Origin: Aspidapion aeneum
Taxonomy: Eukaryota; Arthropoda; Insecta; Coleoptera; Brentidae
Reading direction: 5' to 3'
Assembly (NCBI GenBank): GCA_963576565.1
Contig: OY755042.1
Location: 106,197,314-106,261,313 of the forward strand
Length of the DNA: 64,000 bases
This document shows positions 53,340 to 64,000 of this stretch, piece by piece. Numbering within the stretch: position 1 is the first letter of the stretch; each line of letters opens with the position of its first letter. Both the position numbers and the translations under genes were made by a program. The notes beneath the pieces are model-generated. The model had not been told where the DNA came from. It worked only from the letters and a program-made list of their open reading frames with translations, and made no database searches.

Positions 53340-56300
53340 ATAACCATAAAATAGAAGGAGATGAAATGATGATGTGGATATCTGAAAAGGAATATGAAAT
53401 ATGGTGTTTACTGAGGAGAGACCAACTGTCAATTTGCAGCTTCGGTCAGGGTTGCCTCAGGTTTGAGGCTAATTTTGACGTCGCGACGGAGACAGATATA
53501 ATCTGCGCCCAGAAAACAGCCTGAAAAAAGGTAGCTCGGGGACGCGTTTCTGCCTCATTAGGCTTCATTCAGCCCGAGCATAACCATAAAATGGAAGGAG
53601 ATGAAATGATGATGTGGATATCTGAAAAGGAATATGAAATATGGTGTTTACTGAGGAGAGACCAACTGTCAATTTGCAGCTTCGGTCAGGGTTGCCTCAG
53701 GTTTGAGGCTAATTTTGACGTCGCGACGGAGACAGATATAATCTGCTCCCAGAAAACAGCCTGAAAAAAGGTAGCTCGGGGACGCGTTTCTGCCTCATTA
53801 GGCTTCATTCAGCCCGAGCATAACCATAAAATGGAAGGAGATGAAATGATGATGTGGATATCTGAAAAGGAATATGAAATATGGTGTTTACTGAGGAGAG
53901 ACCAACTGTCAATTTGCAGCTTCGGTCAGGGTTGCCTCAGTTTTGAGGCTAATTTTGACGTCGCGACGGAGACAGATATAATCTGCTCCCAGAAAACAGC
54001 CTGAAAAAAGGTAGCTCGCGGACGCGTTTCTGCCTCATTAGGCTTCATTCAGCCCGAGCATAACCATAAAATGGAAGGAGATGAAATGATGATGTGGATA
54101 TCTGAAAAGGAATATGAAATATGGTGTTTACTGAGGAGAGACCAACTGTCAATTTGCAGCTTCGGTCAGGGTTGCCTCAGGTTTGAGGCTAATTTTGACG
54201 TCGCGACGGAGACAGATATAATCTGCTCCCAGAAAACAGCCTGAAAAAAGGTAGCTCGGGGACGCGTTTCTGCCTCATTAGGCTTCATTCAGCCCGAGCA
54301 TAACCATAAAATGGAAGGAGATGAAATGATGATGTGGATATCTGAAAAGGAATATGAAATATGGTGTTTACTGAGGAGAGACCAACTATCAATTTGCAGC
54401 TTCGGTCAGGGTTGCCTCAGGTTTGAGGCTAATTTTGACGTCGCGACGGAGACAGATATAATCTGCGCCCAGAAAACAGCCTGAAAAAAGGTAGCTCGGG
54501 GACGCGTTTCTGCCTCATTAGGCTTCATTCAGCCCGAGCATAACCATAAAATAGAAGGAGATGAAATGATGATGTGGATATCTGAAAAGGAATATGAAAT
54601 ATGGTGTTTACTGAGGAGAGACCAACTGTCAATTTGCAGCTTCGGTCAGGGTTGCCTCAGGTTTGAGGCTAATTTTGACGTCGCGACGGAGACAGATATA
54701 ATCTGCGCCCAGAAAACAGCCTGAAAAAAGGTAGCTCGGGGACGCGTTTCTGCCTCATTAGGCTTCATTCAGCCCGAGCATAACCATAAAATGGAAGGAG
54801 ATGAAATGATGATGTGGATATCTGAAAAGGAATATGAAATATGGTGTTTACTGAGGAGAGACCAACTGTCAATTTGCAGCTTCGGTCAGGGTTGCCTCAG
54901 GTTTGAGGCTAATTTTGACGTCGCGACGGAGACAGATATAATCTGCTCCCAGAAAACAGCCTGAAAAAAGGTAGCTCGGGGACGCGTTTCTGCCTCATTA
55001 GGCTTCATTCAGCCCGAGCATAACCATAAAATGGAAGGAGATGAAATGATGATGTGGATATCTGAAAAGGAATATGAAATATGGTGTTTACTGAGGAGAG
55101 ACCAACTGTCAATTTGCAGCTTCGGTCAGGGTTGCCTCAGGTTTGAGGCTAATTTTGACGTCGCGACGGAGACAGATATAATCTGCTCCCAGAAAACAGC
55201 CTGAAAAAAGGTAGCTCGGGGATGCGTTTCTGCCTCATTAGGCTTCATTCAGCCCGAGCATAACCATAAAATGGAAGGAGATGAAATGATGATGTGGATA
55301 TCTGAAAAGGAATATGAAATATGGTGTTTACTGAGGAGAGACCAACTATCAATTTGCAGCTTCGGTCAGGGTTGCCTCAGGTTTGAGGCTAATTTTGACG
55401 TCGCGACGGAGACAGATATAATCTGCGCCCAGAAAACAGCCTGAAAAAAGGTAGCTCGGGGACGCGTTTCTGCCTCATTAGGCTTCATTCAGCCCGAGCA
55501 TAACCATAAAATAGAAGGAGATGAAATGATGATGTGGATATCTGAAAAGGAATATGAAATATGGTGTTTACTGAGGAGAGACCAACTGTCAATTTGCAGC
55601 TTCGGTCAGGGTTGCCTCAGGTTTGAGGCTAATTTTGACGTCGCGACGGAGACAGATATAATCTGCGCCCAGAAAAAAGCCTGAAAAAAGGTAGCTCGGG
55701 GACGCGTTTCTGCCTCATTAGGCTTCATTCAGCCCGAGCATAACCATAAAATAGAAGGAGATGAAATGATGATGTGGATATCTGAAAAGGAATATGAAAT
55801 ATGGTGTTTACTGAGGAGAGACCAACTGTCAATTTGCAGCTTCGGTCAGGGTTGCCTCAGGTTTGAGGCTAATTTTGACGTCGCGACGGAGACAGATATA
55901 ATCTGCGCCCAGAAAACAGCCTGAAAAAGGGTAGCTCGGGGACGCGTTTCTGCCTCATTAGGCTTCATTCAGCCCGAGCATAACCATAAAATGGAAGGAG
56001 ATGAAATGATGATGTGGATATCTGAAAAGGAATATGAAATATGGTGTTTACTGAGGAGAGACCAACTGTCAATTTGCAGCTTCGGTCAGGGTTGCCTCAG
56101 GTTTGAGGCTAATTTTGACGTCGCGACGGAGACAGATATAATCTGCTCCCAGAAAACAGCCTGAAAAAAGGTAGCTCGGGGACGCGTTTCTGCCTCATTA
56201 GGATTCATTCAGCCCGAGCATAACCATAAAATGGAAGGAGATGAAATGATGATGTGGATATCTGAAAAGGAATATGAAATATGGTGTTTACTGAGGAGAG

Positions 56301-57635
56301 ACCAACTGTCAATTTGCAGCTTCGGTCAGGGTTGCCTCAGTTTTGAGGCTAATTTTGACGTCGCGACGGAGACAGATATAATCTGCTCCCAGAAAACAGC
56401 CTGAAAAAAGGTAGCTCGCGGACGCGTTTCTGCCTCATTAGGCTTCATTCAGCCCGAGCATAACCATAAAATGGAAGGAGATGAAATGATGATGTGGATA
56501 TCTGAAAAGGAATATGAAATATGGTGTTTACTGAGGAGAGACCAACTGTCAATTTGCAGCTTCGGTCAGGGTTGCCTCAGGTTTGAGGCTAATTTTGACG
56601 TCGCGACGGAGACAGATATAATCTGCTCCCAGAAAACAGCCTGAAAAAAGGTAGCTCGGGGATGCGTTTCTGCCTCATTAGGCTTCATTCAGCCCGAGCA
56701 TAACCATAAAATGGAAGGAGATGAAATGATGATGTGGATATCTGAAAAGGAATATGAAATATGGTGTTTACTGAGGAGAGACCAACTATCAATTTGCAGC
56801 TTCGGTCAGGGTTGCCTCAGGTTTGAGGCTAATTTTGACGTCGCGACGGAGACAGATATAATCTGCTTCCAGAAAACAGCCTGAAAAAAGGTAGCTCGGG
56901 GACGCGTTTCTGCCTCATTAGGCTTCATTCAGCCCGAGCATAACCATAAAATGGAAGGAGATGAAATGATAATGTGGATATCTGAAAAGGAATATGAAAT
57001 ATGGTGTTTACTGAGGAGAGACCAACTATCAATTTGCAGCTTCGGTCAGGGTTGCCTCAGGTTTGAGGCTAATTTTGACGTCGCGACGGAGACAGATATA
57101 ATCTGCTCCCAGAAAACAGCCTGAAAAAAGGTAGCTCGGGGACGCGTTTCTGCCTCATTAGGCTTCATTCAGCCCGAGCATAACCATAAAATGGAAGGAG
57201 ATGAAATGATGATGTGGATATCTGAAAAGGAATATGAAATATGGTGTTTACTGAGGAGAGACCAACTGTCAATTTGCAGCTTCGGTCAGGGTTGCCTCAG
57301 GTTTGAGGCTAATTTTGACGTCGCGACGGAGACAGATATAATCTGCTCCTAGAAAACAGCCTGAAAAAAGGTAGCTCGGGGACGCGTTTCTGCCTCATTA
57401 GGCTTCATTCAGCCCGAGCATAACCATAAAATGGAAGGAGATGAAATGATGATGTGGATATCTGAAAAGGAATATGAAATATGGTGTTTACTGAGGAGAG
57501 ACCAACTGTCAATTTGCAGCTTCGGTCAGGGTTGCCTCAGTTTTGAGGCTAATTTTGACGTCGCGACGGAGACAGATATAATCTGCGTCCCAGAAAACAG
57601 CCTGAGCCCTGGATTTTTTAATTTTTTATGGTTAT

Positions 57636-57681
57636 GCTCGGGCTGAATGAAGCCTAATGAGGCAGAAACGCGTCCCCGAGC
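57636..57681 (+). ncRNA. Hammerhead-like motif in the right inverted arm
   Basis: Exact mirror of the motif at 53294-53339, lying in the 99-bp right arm, so the element has the motif in both orientations. Confidence 0.5.
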
Positions 57682-57764
57682 TACCTTTACCTCTGAGGTC
57701 TTGCCCGTGAAACTTTTTTGTATATATTTTTTCTTGAAGCCTTGAATAAAACAAGCTGTGTTAT

Positions 57765-58140
57765 ATCAAAATTTAGGAAAACAATTGTAGTTTCAATATA
57801 TTTAGAAGAAGTGGCTGTGGCTGCTTGGAAGGGGTCCACTAAGCGTTTTATGCAAAATAATGACCCCCTGTAAACTGCAGGATCCACCAGTTTTTGGGTT
57901 CACCCTAATTTCAATTTTTACTTTAACACTTTTATATTGAGTGTTAAATTTATATTATTTTTGGCTCAATCAAATAAAACAAATGTTTTTGTTTTTTCAG
58001 TTATTTTTTATACAAACTATTTTTATTCAAGATGATTGTAGAGAAGGAGTGTATTTAATGATATAAATTATTAGTAGTTAAATAGCCTTTCGAAAAAAAA
58101 AGGCGGAACTAAGATAGTAAATCATTTAGTTGAAAAATAT
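57765..58140. other. Spacer without recognised features
   Basis: No gene or repeat recognised between the nested block and the next MITE. Confidence 0.4.
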
Positions 58141-58741
58141 TTACCGTAAAACGAGGTTACTTTGCGCCCCCTGGTCCTACTTTGCTCCATTGCGAAAAAA
58201 AGTTCTTAGATATTCCACATTAAAAATCTGCGCATGCACCACAACGCCACCACGCGTGAATTATCCGTTGCGAATTTGACTTTCCAAAGACGCGGTAGCC
58301 GCTGTTTTCCGCTTAGTCGTCTAGAGTTAATACCAGAGTGAAGTGCAGCTTGAAATTCCTTTAAAATTTGACCTCGAAAAATTTGGTCTCTGCAATAAAA
58401 ACTTCAAAAACCAATATTTTTGAATTTTTTATTTACCGTTTTGAATGTTTGGGGACAAGCTAACTAAATATTGGGTGTAGTTTGCGCCAACATATAAAAC
58501 ACCAATGTTTTTTTTTCATATTTTATAAAGTGGACTATGGGAAACTTTGCTCCACTTTTCAAGTTAAAAAAATATTTATACTAAGTATTTTGTAATAAAA
58601 ATATCCTTTGTTAATTACCTATGCCATGTGTTTTTCATTAAAACCAAAAAAACATTTTTTATGCTATAATTTTTGGTTATTTCTTTGACTTTTTCGAATT
58701 AACTCAAAAAAGTGGAGCAAAGTAACCTCATTTTACGGTAA
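58141..58741. mobile_element. TA-flanked MITE
   Basis: TTACCGTAAAACGAGGTTAC plus TTTGC (58141-58165) is mirrored at 58717-58741 with one mismatch. TA within the ends is a likely target duplication. Internal TTTGCTCC/GGAGCAAAG words echo the ends, as in the element at 814-1788. Confidence 0.75.
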
Positions 58742-59820
58742 TATAATACATTTAATTCAAAAACTATTATTCTATAAATTCTAATTATTTTTCGTCTAAA
58801 TGTTTGTCTGTTAAAATTCTTCCACCTTATAATTATATACTATATATATAATATAATACTTTATAACAATCCAAAAATGTTTAATAAGTAAGTATGCTAA
58901 AATCTCTTTGGTAAAATTAATCTCTTTAATAAGTATTATATTTAACAGTTTGTACTATGATAATGGCCTTATATTTAATTTTTTTCGTAAAACAAATATT
59001 TTTTTACACAAATTACTGCGTTCTAAATAAATAAATAATCTGTCTGAGATATCTAAGATTTAATTAAATTCATAACATACTGAATAATTATTATTATCCA
59101 TAGTGATAGTGACTTTTAAATAGTTTTTTAACATGTTAAATTTGTTTTTTTTTTAATCGAAATAAATTATTAAAAAATAAATACAGTTTTGTCATTCAAA
59201 ACCCTAAAAAGAAAGGGGGCGTCAAAAATCAAGATCAAAGTTTAAAAAATGCTGTTTTAAAAAACTTATTTTCAAGTTCTTGATTATTGGATTGTAATAA
59301 TTTTTAAGTATGATATTAAGTAAGAGGAGCATTACATTTTTCAATTTAGCAAGTGACATCATATTTATACAGAGCGACCTAAAAATTGTTAAATTTTAAT
59401 TTTGATTAAATTCAATTAATATTGATTTTTTTGACTTGCCCTGTATAAATATGATGTCGGTTGGGTTGCTAAAATGAAAAAAAAAAAATGCTGTATTCCT
59501 TAAAGTGATCAAAAAATATTACTATCCATTACCAGAAACGTTAAAATACGTTTTTTTTTTAAAACAGCGTATCTCAAACTTTGATCACGATTTCTGGCTC
59601 CTCCTATGCCCACCAATGGTTCAATGTAAACAAAATTTTGAAAAGTCTGTAAAAAAATATACTTACCGTCACAAAATGCGCAAGCTATTTTTATAATAAA
59701 CAGCGCCCAACATCACATGTTGAGCACAAACTAACTTAAGCTCAGCCGACCGGCACCGATCATATTGCAGAAACTCTCTGATATTAAGAGGTTTTATTCT
59801 TGCGCAGTTTGACTAAAACT
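58742..59820. other. AT-rich intergenic sequence
   Basis: No gene recognised. Around 59335-59480 inverted words (AGCAAGTGACATCATATTTA and TATAAATATGATGTCGG) suggest another small decayed palindrome. Confidence 0.4.
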
Positions 59821-59824
59821 GCAC

Positions 59825-60352
59825 AGAAAAAAAGAAGTTATTCAGTTAAGAAAATTAGTTTTGTTGAAAAAATTATCTTGACCCAAAAGCAAAAGTCTCC
59901 GAACAAATTGTTTTTTCTTCATCTAAGCAAACCGCTTGTTTTGGAGAAAAAATAATTGTCTTGGTAAATTGTTTTGGTTTAAAACAAACTGCCTTTCGCA
60001 AAGAAAAACTGGTTTTGAAGCAAGATATAAAATGTCTTACCAATATCTTCTTAACAAAAATAAAGATTTATTTTGCGTCAAGACTTTTAATTTTTTAACT
60101 CAAAATATCCGGCATCTCAAAACGAAAATGGTGATTTATCCCATAATACTAGAAAACACAAAACAAGAAGGTTGCCGCTTCCATTCAAAACAAATCAATT
60201 TTCTTGGATAAAGGCAACTTTTATTTTCAACAGAAACCAGCAGTTTAAGAGAATAGTTTTTTGTTGTCAAGAAAATATCGTGCATAGGAAAGCAGATTTT
60301 TTCTTGGATCAAAGCAATTTGCATTGACTGAAGACATTTTTTTTTTCTGTGT
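59825..60352. mobile_element. Possible MITE with CACAGAAAAAAA ends
   Basis: CTGCACAGAAAAAAAG at the left and TTTTTTTTTCTGTGTGCAG at the right are imperfect inverted ends. The body has loosely repeated AAACAAACTG and CAAGAAAAT words on both strands. Confidence 0.4.
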
Positions 60353-60580
60353 GCAGTACCACATTTTATCCATATACGTAATTACGTATATGGTTTTACC
60401 CCCGTACCTTATTTTGCTGCGACTTGTTCAGGCCACCGTGTATTTTAGTTATGTTCGTTTTATTAAGTGTTTTTTGTAGGCTAGACTTTCAAAATAAAAC
60501 AAGGCTTTGTAACATTCATAAAAATAGCTTTGCGTGTAAAAAAACATCCTGAACAAAAAACTAGGCACTAGAAGGCATTA

Positions 60581-60821
60581 GGGACTTATTGCAATAAATC
60601 CAGGCAGTAATTATGCCGGGCACTATTCTGACAGTTTCGCATTGAAAAGTTGATCCTTCAAATTTGTCGTTTATTTTTCATTAATAGTGGCGGTACTATT
60701 AATTCCGGCTCTTATAAAATACAAAGGCCTAATTTTGAAAGAAGACAGCTGTTCTTATAATGCGAAACTGTCAGAATAGTGCCCGGCACAATTACTGCCT
60801 GGCTTTATTGCAATAAGTCCC
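60581..60821. mobile_element. TA-flanked palindromic MITE
   Basis: GGGACTTATTGCAATAAATC (60581 on) through GACAGTTTCGCATT is mirrored at about 60756-60821. TA borders both ends (60579-60580, 60822-60823). Arms of about 65 bp; 241 bp in all. It lies about 200 bp upstream of the BBS9 start codon. Confidence 0.8.
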
Positions 60822-61029
60822 TATTATGGAACCTCTTTTGCCAGTTAACCCGAATCGATTAGCTAAGGTAGTTTTTTGTTGACATTGAGCAACATTTAAA
60901 AAATCGATTTTTAGCTCCTTTATTACATTGTTTTCCAAGTTTGCATTTGAAAATATTGTACTCTATTACAAGGGTTAAAAATATATTTTTGCTTACATGG
61001 AGAACCCTTGGTTTACATTTTAAAGTACT

Positions 61030-62591
61030 ATGTCGTTGTTTAAAGTAAGACAATTTTGGTGCACTAGTACAGAAGAAAATGAATTTTTCGACCAAAGTTG
61101 CATGATTGTGGCTAAAATTAATTCAGATAGTGACTACGTTATCACAGGTAGTCATAGTGGAATTTTAAGGGTTTTTAATCCAAACTGTGATTTTGGGGAA
61201 AGCGGTGAACTAAGTGGTTTTAGTGCAAATGATTTATTGGTTGAAAAAAGTTTTGAATCGCCGATTTTGCAAGTTGGAAGTGGCAAATTGACCTCGTAAG
61301 TACCTATTGATCTATGATTGTGCTTCCATAACCCACCCGACTATATGGCAGCGACGGCTTGTGTCAATACAACATGGTAGTGCCATAATTTTGAGTCGGT
61401 AAAAAAAAAAATCAGGGTGTTGCGCCCAAATGTTTTCCCACAAGTCATTAAAAACGGGCGGCGGATAAAAGGTCGAAAGTACAAAAGGTCGAAAGTACAA
61501 AAGTTCGAAAAAATAAGGTCGAAAATACAAAAGGTCGAAAGTACAAAAGGTGGAAAGTACAAAAGGTCGAAAAACAAAAGGTCGAAAGTATAAAAAGTCG
61601 AAGTACAAAAGACCAAAAGTACAAAAGGTCGAAATTACAAAAGTTCGAAAGTACAAAAGGTCAAAAGTACAAAAGGTCGAAAAAAAATCGACAATACAAA
61701 ATATTAAAAATACCAATTTACCGTATCAAGTCGAATTGACCTGTCCAGTCGAGGAGGACCCGGGGCCGGGGATAGGTTAGGTTACTATCCCAACTTAACT
61801 CGGTTAGGTTAGTATATCAAAAAAAATTACCTGACGAGATTAGGGTAGTTTTTTTTTAGTAAACAAACCTAACCTGGTCAGATTGGGGTAGTAACCTAAC
61901 CGGGTTAACTATCAACTATCCTGGACCCCTGGACCACCTCGGCTGGGCAGGGCAATTCGACTTGATTAGGTTTTAGTCTTTTATTTTTCGACCTTTTGTA
62001 CTTTCGACCTGTTGTACTTTCGACCTTTTGTATTTTCGACCTTTTGTAATTTCGACCTTTTGTACTTTCGACCTTTTGTATTTTCGACCTTATTTTTTCG
62101 ACCTTTTGTACTTTCGACCTTTTATCCGCCGCCCATTAAAAACATACCTACTACTACTATGTTTGGGGTTTCTAATTCTATGTATTTTATAAATAAACTA
62201 ACCCATGCCCACCCAAAATTCGCCATTCTGCTGAAATAATTGAAATGTATTGTAATGGGCGTAAATTAAAACATCCTTCCTCCACGCACAACTAACTGCA
62301 TTGCATAGGGTTAACAAATTTCATATAATTTCTAAATTAAAAAGAATTGCATAAAATAAAATAAAATAAAGATGTTTTAAACATAAAACAAGAAACGTGA
62401 CACCTTTGCACTACCTCACTAGCTGCCTCTGCTATATGGACTCCACTGTATCATTGAGTAATCAGATATCTAACTACTACTGAGCATTTTTGTTTATTTT
62501 AGAGGTTCAGGAGAACATCAAATAGCAATTCTCAGATCAAAAATTTTGTCTGTGTATTCACTAGTCACCAAAATTGGCAAAACTGAACATG
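61030..62591 (+). CDS. BBS9: BBS9/PTHB1, first two coding exons (gene continues beyond window)
   Basis: Subunit of the BBSome, the ciliary cargo-trafficking coat. Exon 1 (61030-61295) begins MSLFKVRQFWCTSTEENEFF and contains ITGSHSGILRVFNP and SPILQVGSGKLTS. Exon 2 (62503-62591) gives SGEHQIAILRSKILSVYSLV and TKIGKTEHG. Donors are TC|GTAAGT and CATG|GTAAGT, the acceptor is TTATTTTAG, and phases agree. This matches the start of the N-terminal beta-propeller of the family: FDQ motif, G-S-x-x-G-x-L-R-(I/V)-F, P-(V/I)-L-Q-V-x-x-G-K, V-Y-S. The usual protein is about 850-900 residues, so only about 118 are here. No further exon was recognised before 64000. Confidence 0.9.
61456..62134. mobile_element. 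Mutator-like foldback element in BBS9 intron 1
   Basis: GGGCGGCGGATAAAAGGTCG (61456 on) is mirrored at 62115-62134. Arms over 200 bp consist of 16-bp repeats (GGTCGAAAGTACAAAA). The exact direct repeat ATTAAAAAC (61447-61455, 62135-62143) is 9 bp, the Mutator-like target length. The centre is also inverted (GTCGAATTGACCTGTCCAG against CTGGGCAGGGCAATTCGAC) and rich in GGTTAGGTTA words. No transposase. Confidence 0.8.
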
Positions 62592-64000
62592 GTAAGTTAG
62601 TTTACAGGGTTTATCTTACAAATTTTAACCACATGTTCTGATTCTATAAAGTAGGTGTATAAAAATAATCTAATAAAATTCAAACCGAAAAGACGCTAAA
62701 AATTTAAAAATTTGTAAAAACCCACTTATTTTAGCAAAAGCTATTCGAAATTATTCAGTGACATGAATGCAAGTTTGGGTGCTTTAAATTCAATTTTGAA
62801 TGATTTTCAACAGCGTTTGTCTAAAAAGTATATGAAGTAACTAAAGTTTGACTTACGGTAACTGGCCCTAAGTACGGAAATCAACAAGATGATTTTTACC
62901 CTTATAAAAATCGAAGAGATGGTGACAACTTTTTAGGGTGGATGGTGAATCTTTTTACTTTTTCGGACGTATTGAATGCATTGAAACCTTCAGGAAAAGT
63001 CTAAAAATATTTAGGAAAAGTATGGAAAACTCGGGAAATGCTCTAGAAATATTCAGGAAATGTTTTGAAATTTCGGAAAAAGGCTGGAAAATTTCAGGAA
63101 AAGAAATGTTCAGCAAAAGTCTGAAAATCTCGAAAATATTTGAGAAAAGTATGAAAAACTCGGAAAATGTTCTGTAAAAATCTATAAAATCTTAGGAAAA
63201 GTCTGGAAAATTTTTTGATGATTTTGTTTTAAATCTCTTGTGTGTATAAAATAAATATAAAACAGTTTTAAACCTCTGTTACAATTTACAAATTGTTAAA
63301 AGACTTTTCTTATGACCTATAAAACAAACAAGACCCAAAATATTAAAATAAAAAATTTAACTTACCATAATAACAAACTGCAAAATATTCTTTAAATAGA
63401 AAAATCTTATGTTTCTTTACTGACAATTACTTTAGAGGTTTTAGTTTAAGTTCAACAAAGCTTAGAATGTGACTACCGACTTGCCTCCTCAAAGTTTTGG
63501 TTTTTATTGAAAGTAGGTTGGACCTAAGTAATCTATTATCCCCTGTTTGAAGAGCTTGCAGGAACGAAGTCAGTGGCGTTGCTGATAATCCTAAAATTTA
63601 CTTTATATTCTAGCTAATGATCTAAACAAGAAAACCTAAACGAAAACAGAGATAAAATTACATATTATAGACAACACTTTCTTATCTCACAAGTGTTTCA
63701 TAGCCAATCTAAAGAAAAAACCCTCTATCCTCCAAACTATCTATTTACTTAAGGTCTCTCGCTTAAACATTACAACTCAGTAGTTTTTCTCGCATCAACC
63801 ACCTGCTGTGTAGGTAGGTGGCAACCAACAGTTTAACATTATGAAGGGAGGCGGAACCACTCTCTTATCTCTGCAAAATCATGTTTTGCGCTTTTCGTTT
63901 TTTTTTTTTTGGTTTCGTACAGTGACACAGTCAAGGATAATTTACATTCCTGACAATATATAGGCAAAGTCTGGAAATGTTGAGGAAAAGTCTGGAATAT
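62592..64000 (+). other. BBS9 intron 2 (partial)
   Basis: The intron runs off the window. From 62985 to 63200, AGGAAAAGTCTGGAAAATT-like words repeat with high divergence, and the same word returns at 63965-64000, suggesting a repeat interrupted by about 750 bp of other sequence. No exon recognised. Confidence 0.5.

Larger units (their letters stand above)
53219..57718. mobile_element. Tandem-array element with hammerhead-like units and 14-bp target duplication
   Basis: Eighteen head-to-tail copies of a 240-bp unit (53291 to about 57603) lie between inverted arms 53253-53351 and 57624-57722. TGTATATATTTTTT flanks the insert at 53205-53218 and 57719-57732, and the host palindrome's arm resumes exactly after it. 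Units differ at a few sites (CTGTCA/CTATCA, TGCTCCC/TGCGCCC, ATGG/ATAG), and variants recur in blocks, suggesting multi-unit duplication. Each unit has a hammerhead-like motif on the - strand, and a 57-codon frame starting MEGDEMMMWISEKEYEIWCL, intact where the start is ATG. Confidence 0.85.
50066..57760. mobile_element. Outer palindromic element with nested insertions
   Basis: The left arm (50066-50335: CACAGCTTGTTTTATTCGAG through TGCCCTCTGG) is mirrored on the right by 52945-53204 and, after a 4.5-kb insertion, 57719-57760. TTAT borders both ends (50062-50065, 57761-57764). Without its insertions (50419-52080 and 53219-57718) it would be about 1.5 kb. No transposase frame. Confidence 0.65.

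Noticed and set aside
53219..57718. CRISPR-like array
   Set aside because: Units are continuous 240-bp tandem repeats without unique spacers, in a eukaryotic context.
61312..61716. 134-codon Phe/Leu-rich frame in BBS9 intron 1
   Set aside because: Translation of the 16-bp repeats in the Mutator-like arm.
62938..63177. 79-codon frame in BBS9 intron 2
   Set aside because: Translation of degenerate AGGAAAAGTCTGGAAAAT-type repeats.

Overview
The window looks like nuclear DNA of an insect or another arthropod. It is AT-rich, its genes are spliced at GT-AG introns, it carries several non-LTR retrotransposon fragments, and most of it is nested repeats. A beetle is possible, but nothing in the sequence fixes the order.

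Four conserved genes could be assembled exon by exon with matching phases. RpL27 (ribosomal protein L27, + strand, coding 6739-7776) encodes the family's 135 residues. A FAM117/GLCCI1-family gene on the - strand runs from 35268 to 10585. It has seven coding exons whose summed length, 1098 nt, gives an uninterrupted 365-residue protein, and its introns are filled with mobile elements. A PLEKHA3/FAPP1-like PH-domain gene (+, 43590-49174) has five coding exons and 206 residues. The first two coding exons of BBS9/PTHB1 (+, 61030-62591) open a gene that leaves the window on the right. Coding remnants include a THAP-like segment (about 10002-10150), three LINE fragments (17560-18345, 28895-29062, 35340-36815) and a MADF-domain start inside a PIF/Harbinger-type element.

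The most interesting content is a set of insertions carrying hammerhead-ribozyme motifs. At 11841-14248 a 520-bp unit is repeated head to tail and then inverted. Each unit holds a hammerhead with canonical core, paired stems I and II and a self-complementary stem III, and the block is flanked by an 11-bp direct repeat. At 53219-57718 a 240-bp unit is repeated 18 times between 99-bp inverted arms, with a near-canonical hammerhead in each unit and a 14-bp direct repeat outside. Smaller loci of the same design lie at 28407-28850 and 20324-20731, each with a 12-bp direct repeat, and a decayed one lies near 52190-52240. Hammerheads with very short palindromic stem III are known from Penelope-like elements and retrozymes. 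No Penelope reverse transcriptase was found here, so these look like non-autonomous relatives.

The rest is mainly palindromic DNA elements: TA-flanked mariner-like hairpins, a Mutator-like element with a 9-bp target duplication in BBS9 intron 1, hAT-like elements, and a family bracketed by short hairpins with internal minisatellites. Two copies of one TA-flanked palindrome share an intact 65-codon reading frame. All coordinates were read by eye; boundaries of diverged repeats are approximate.
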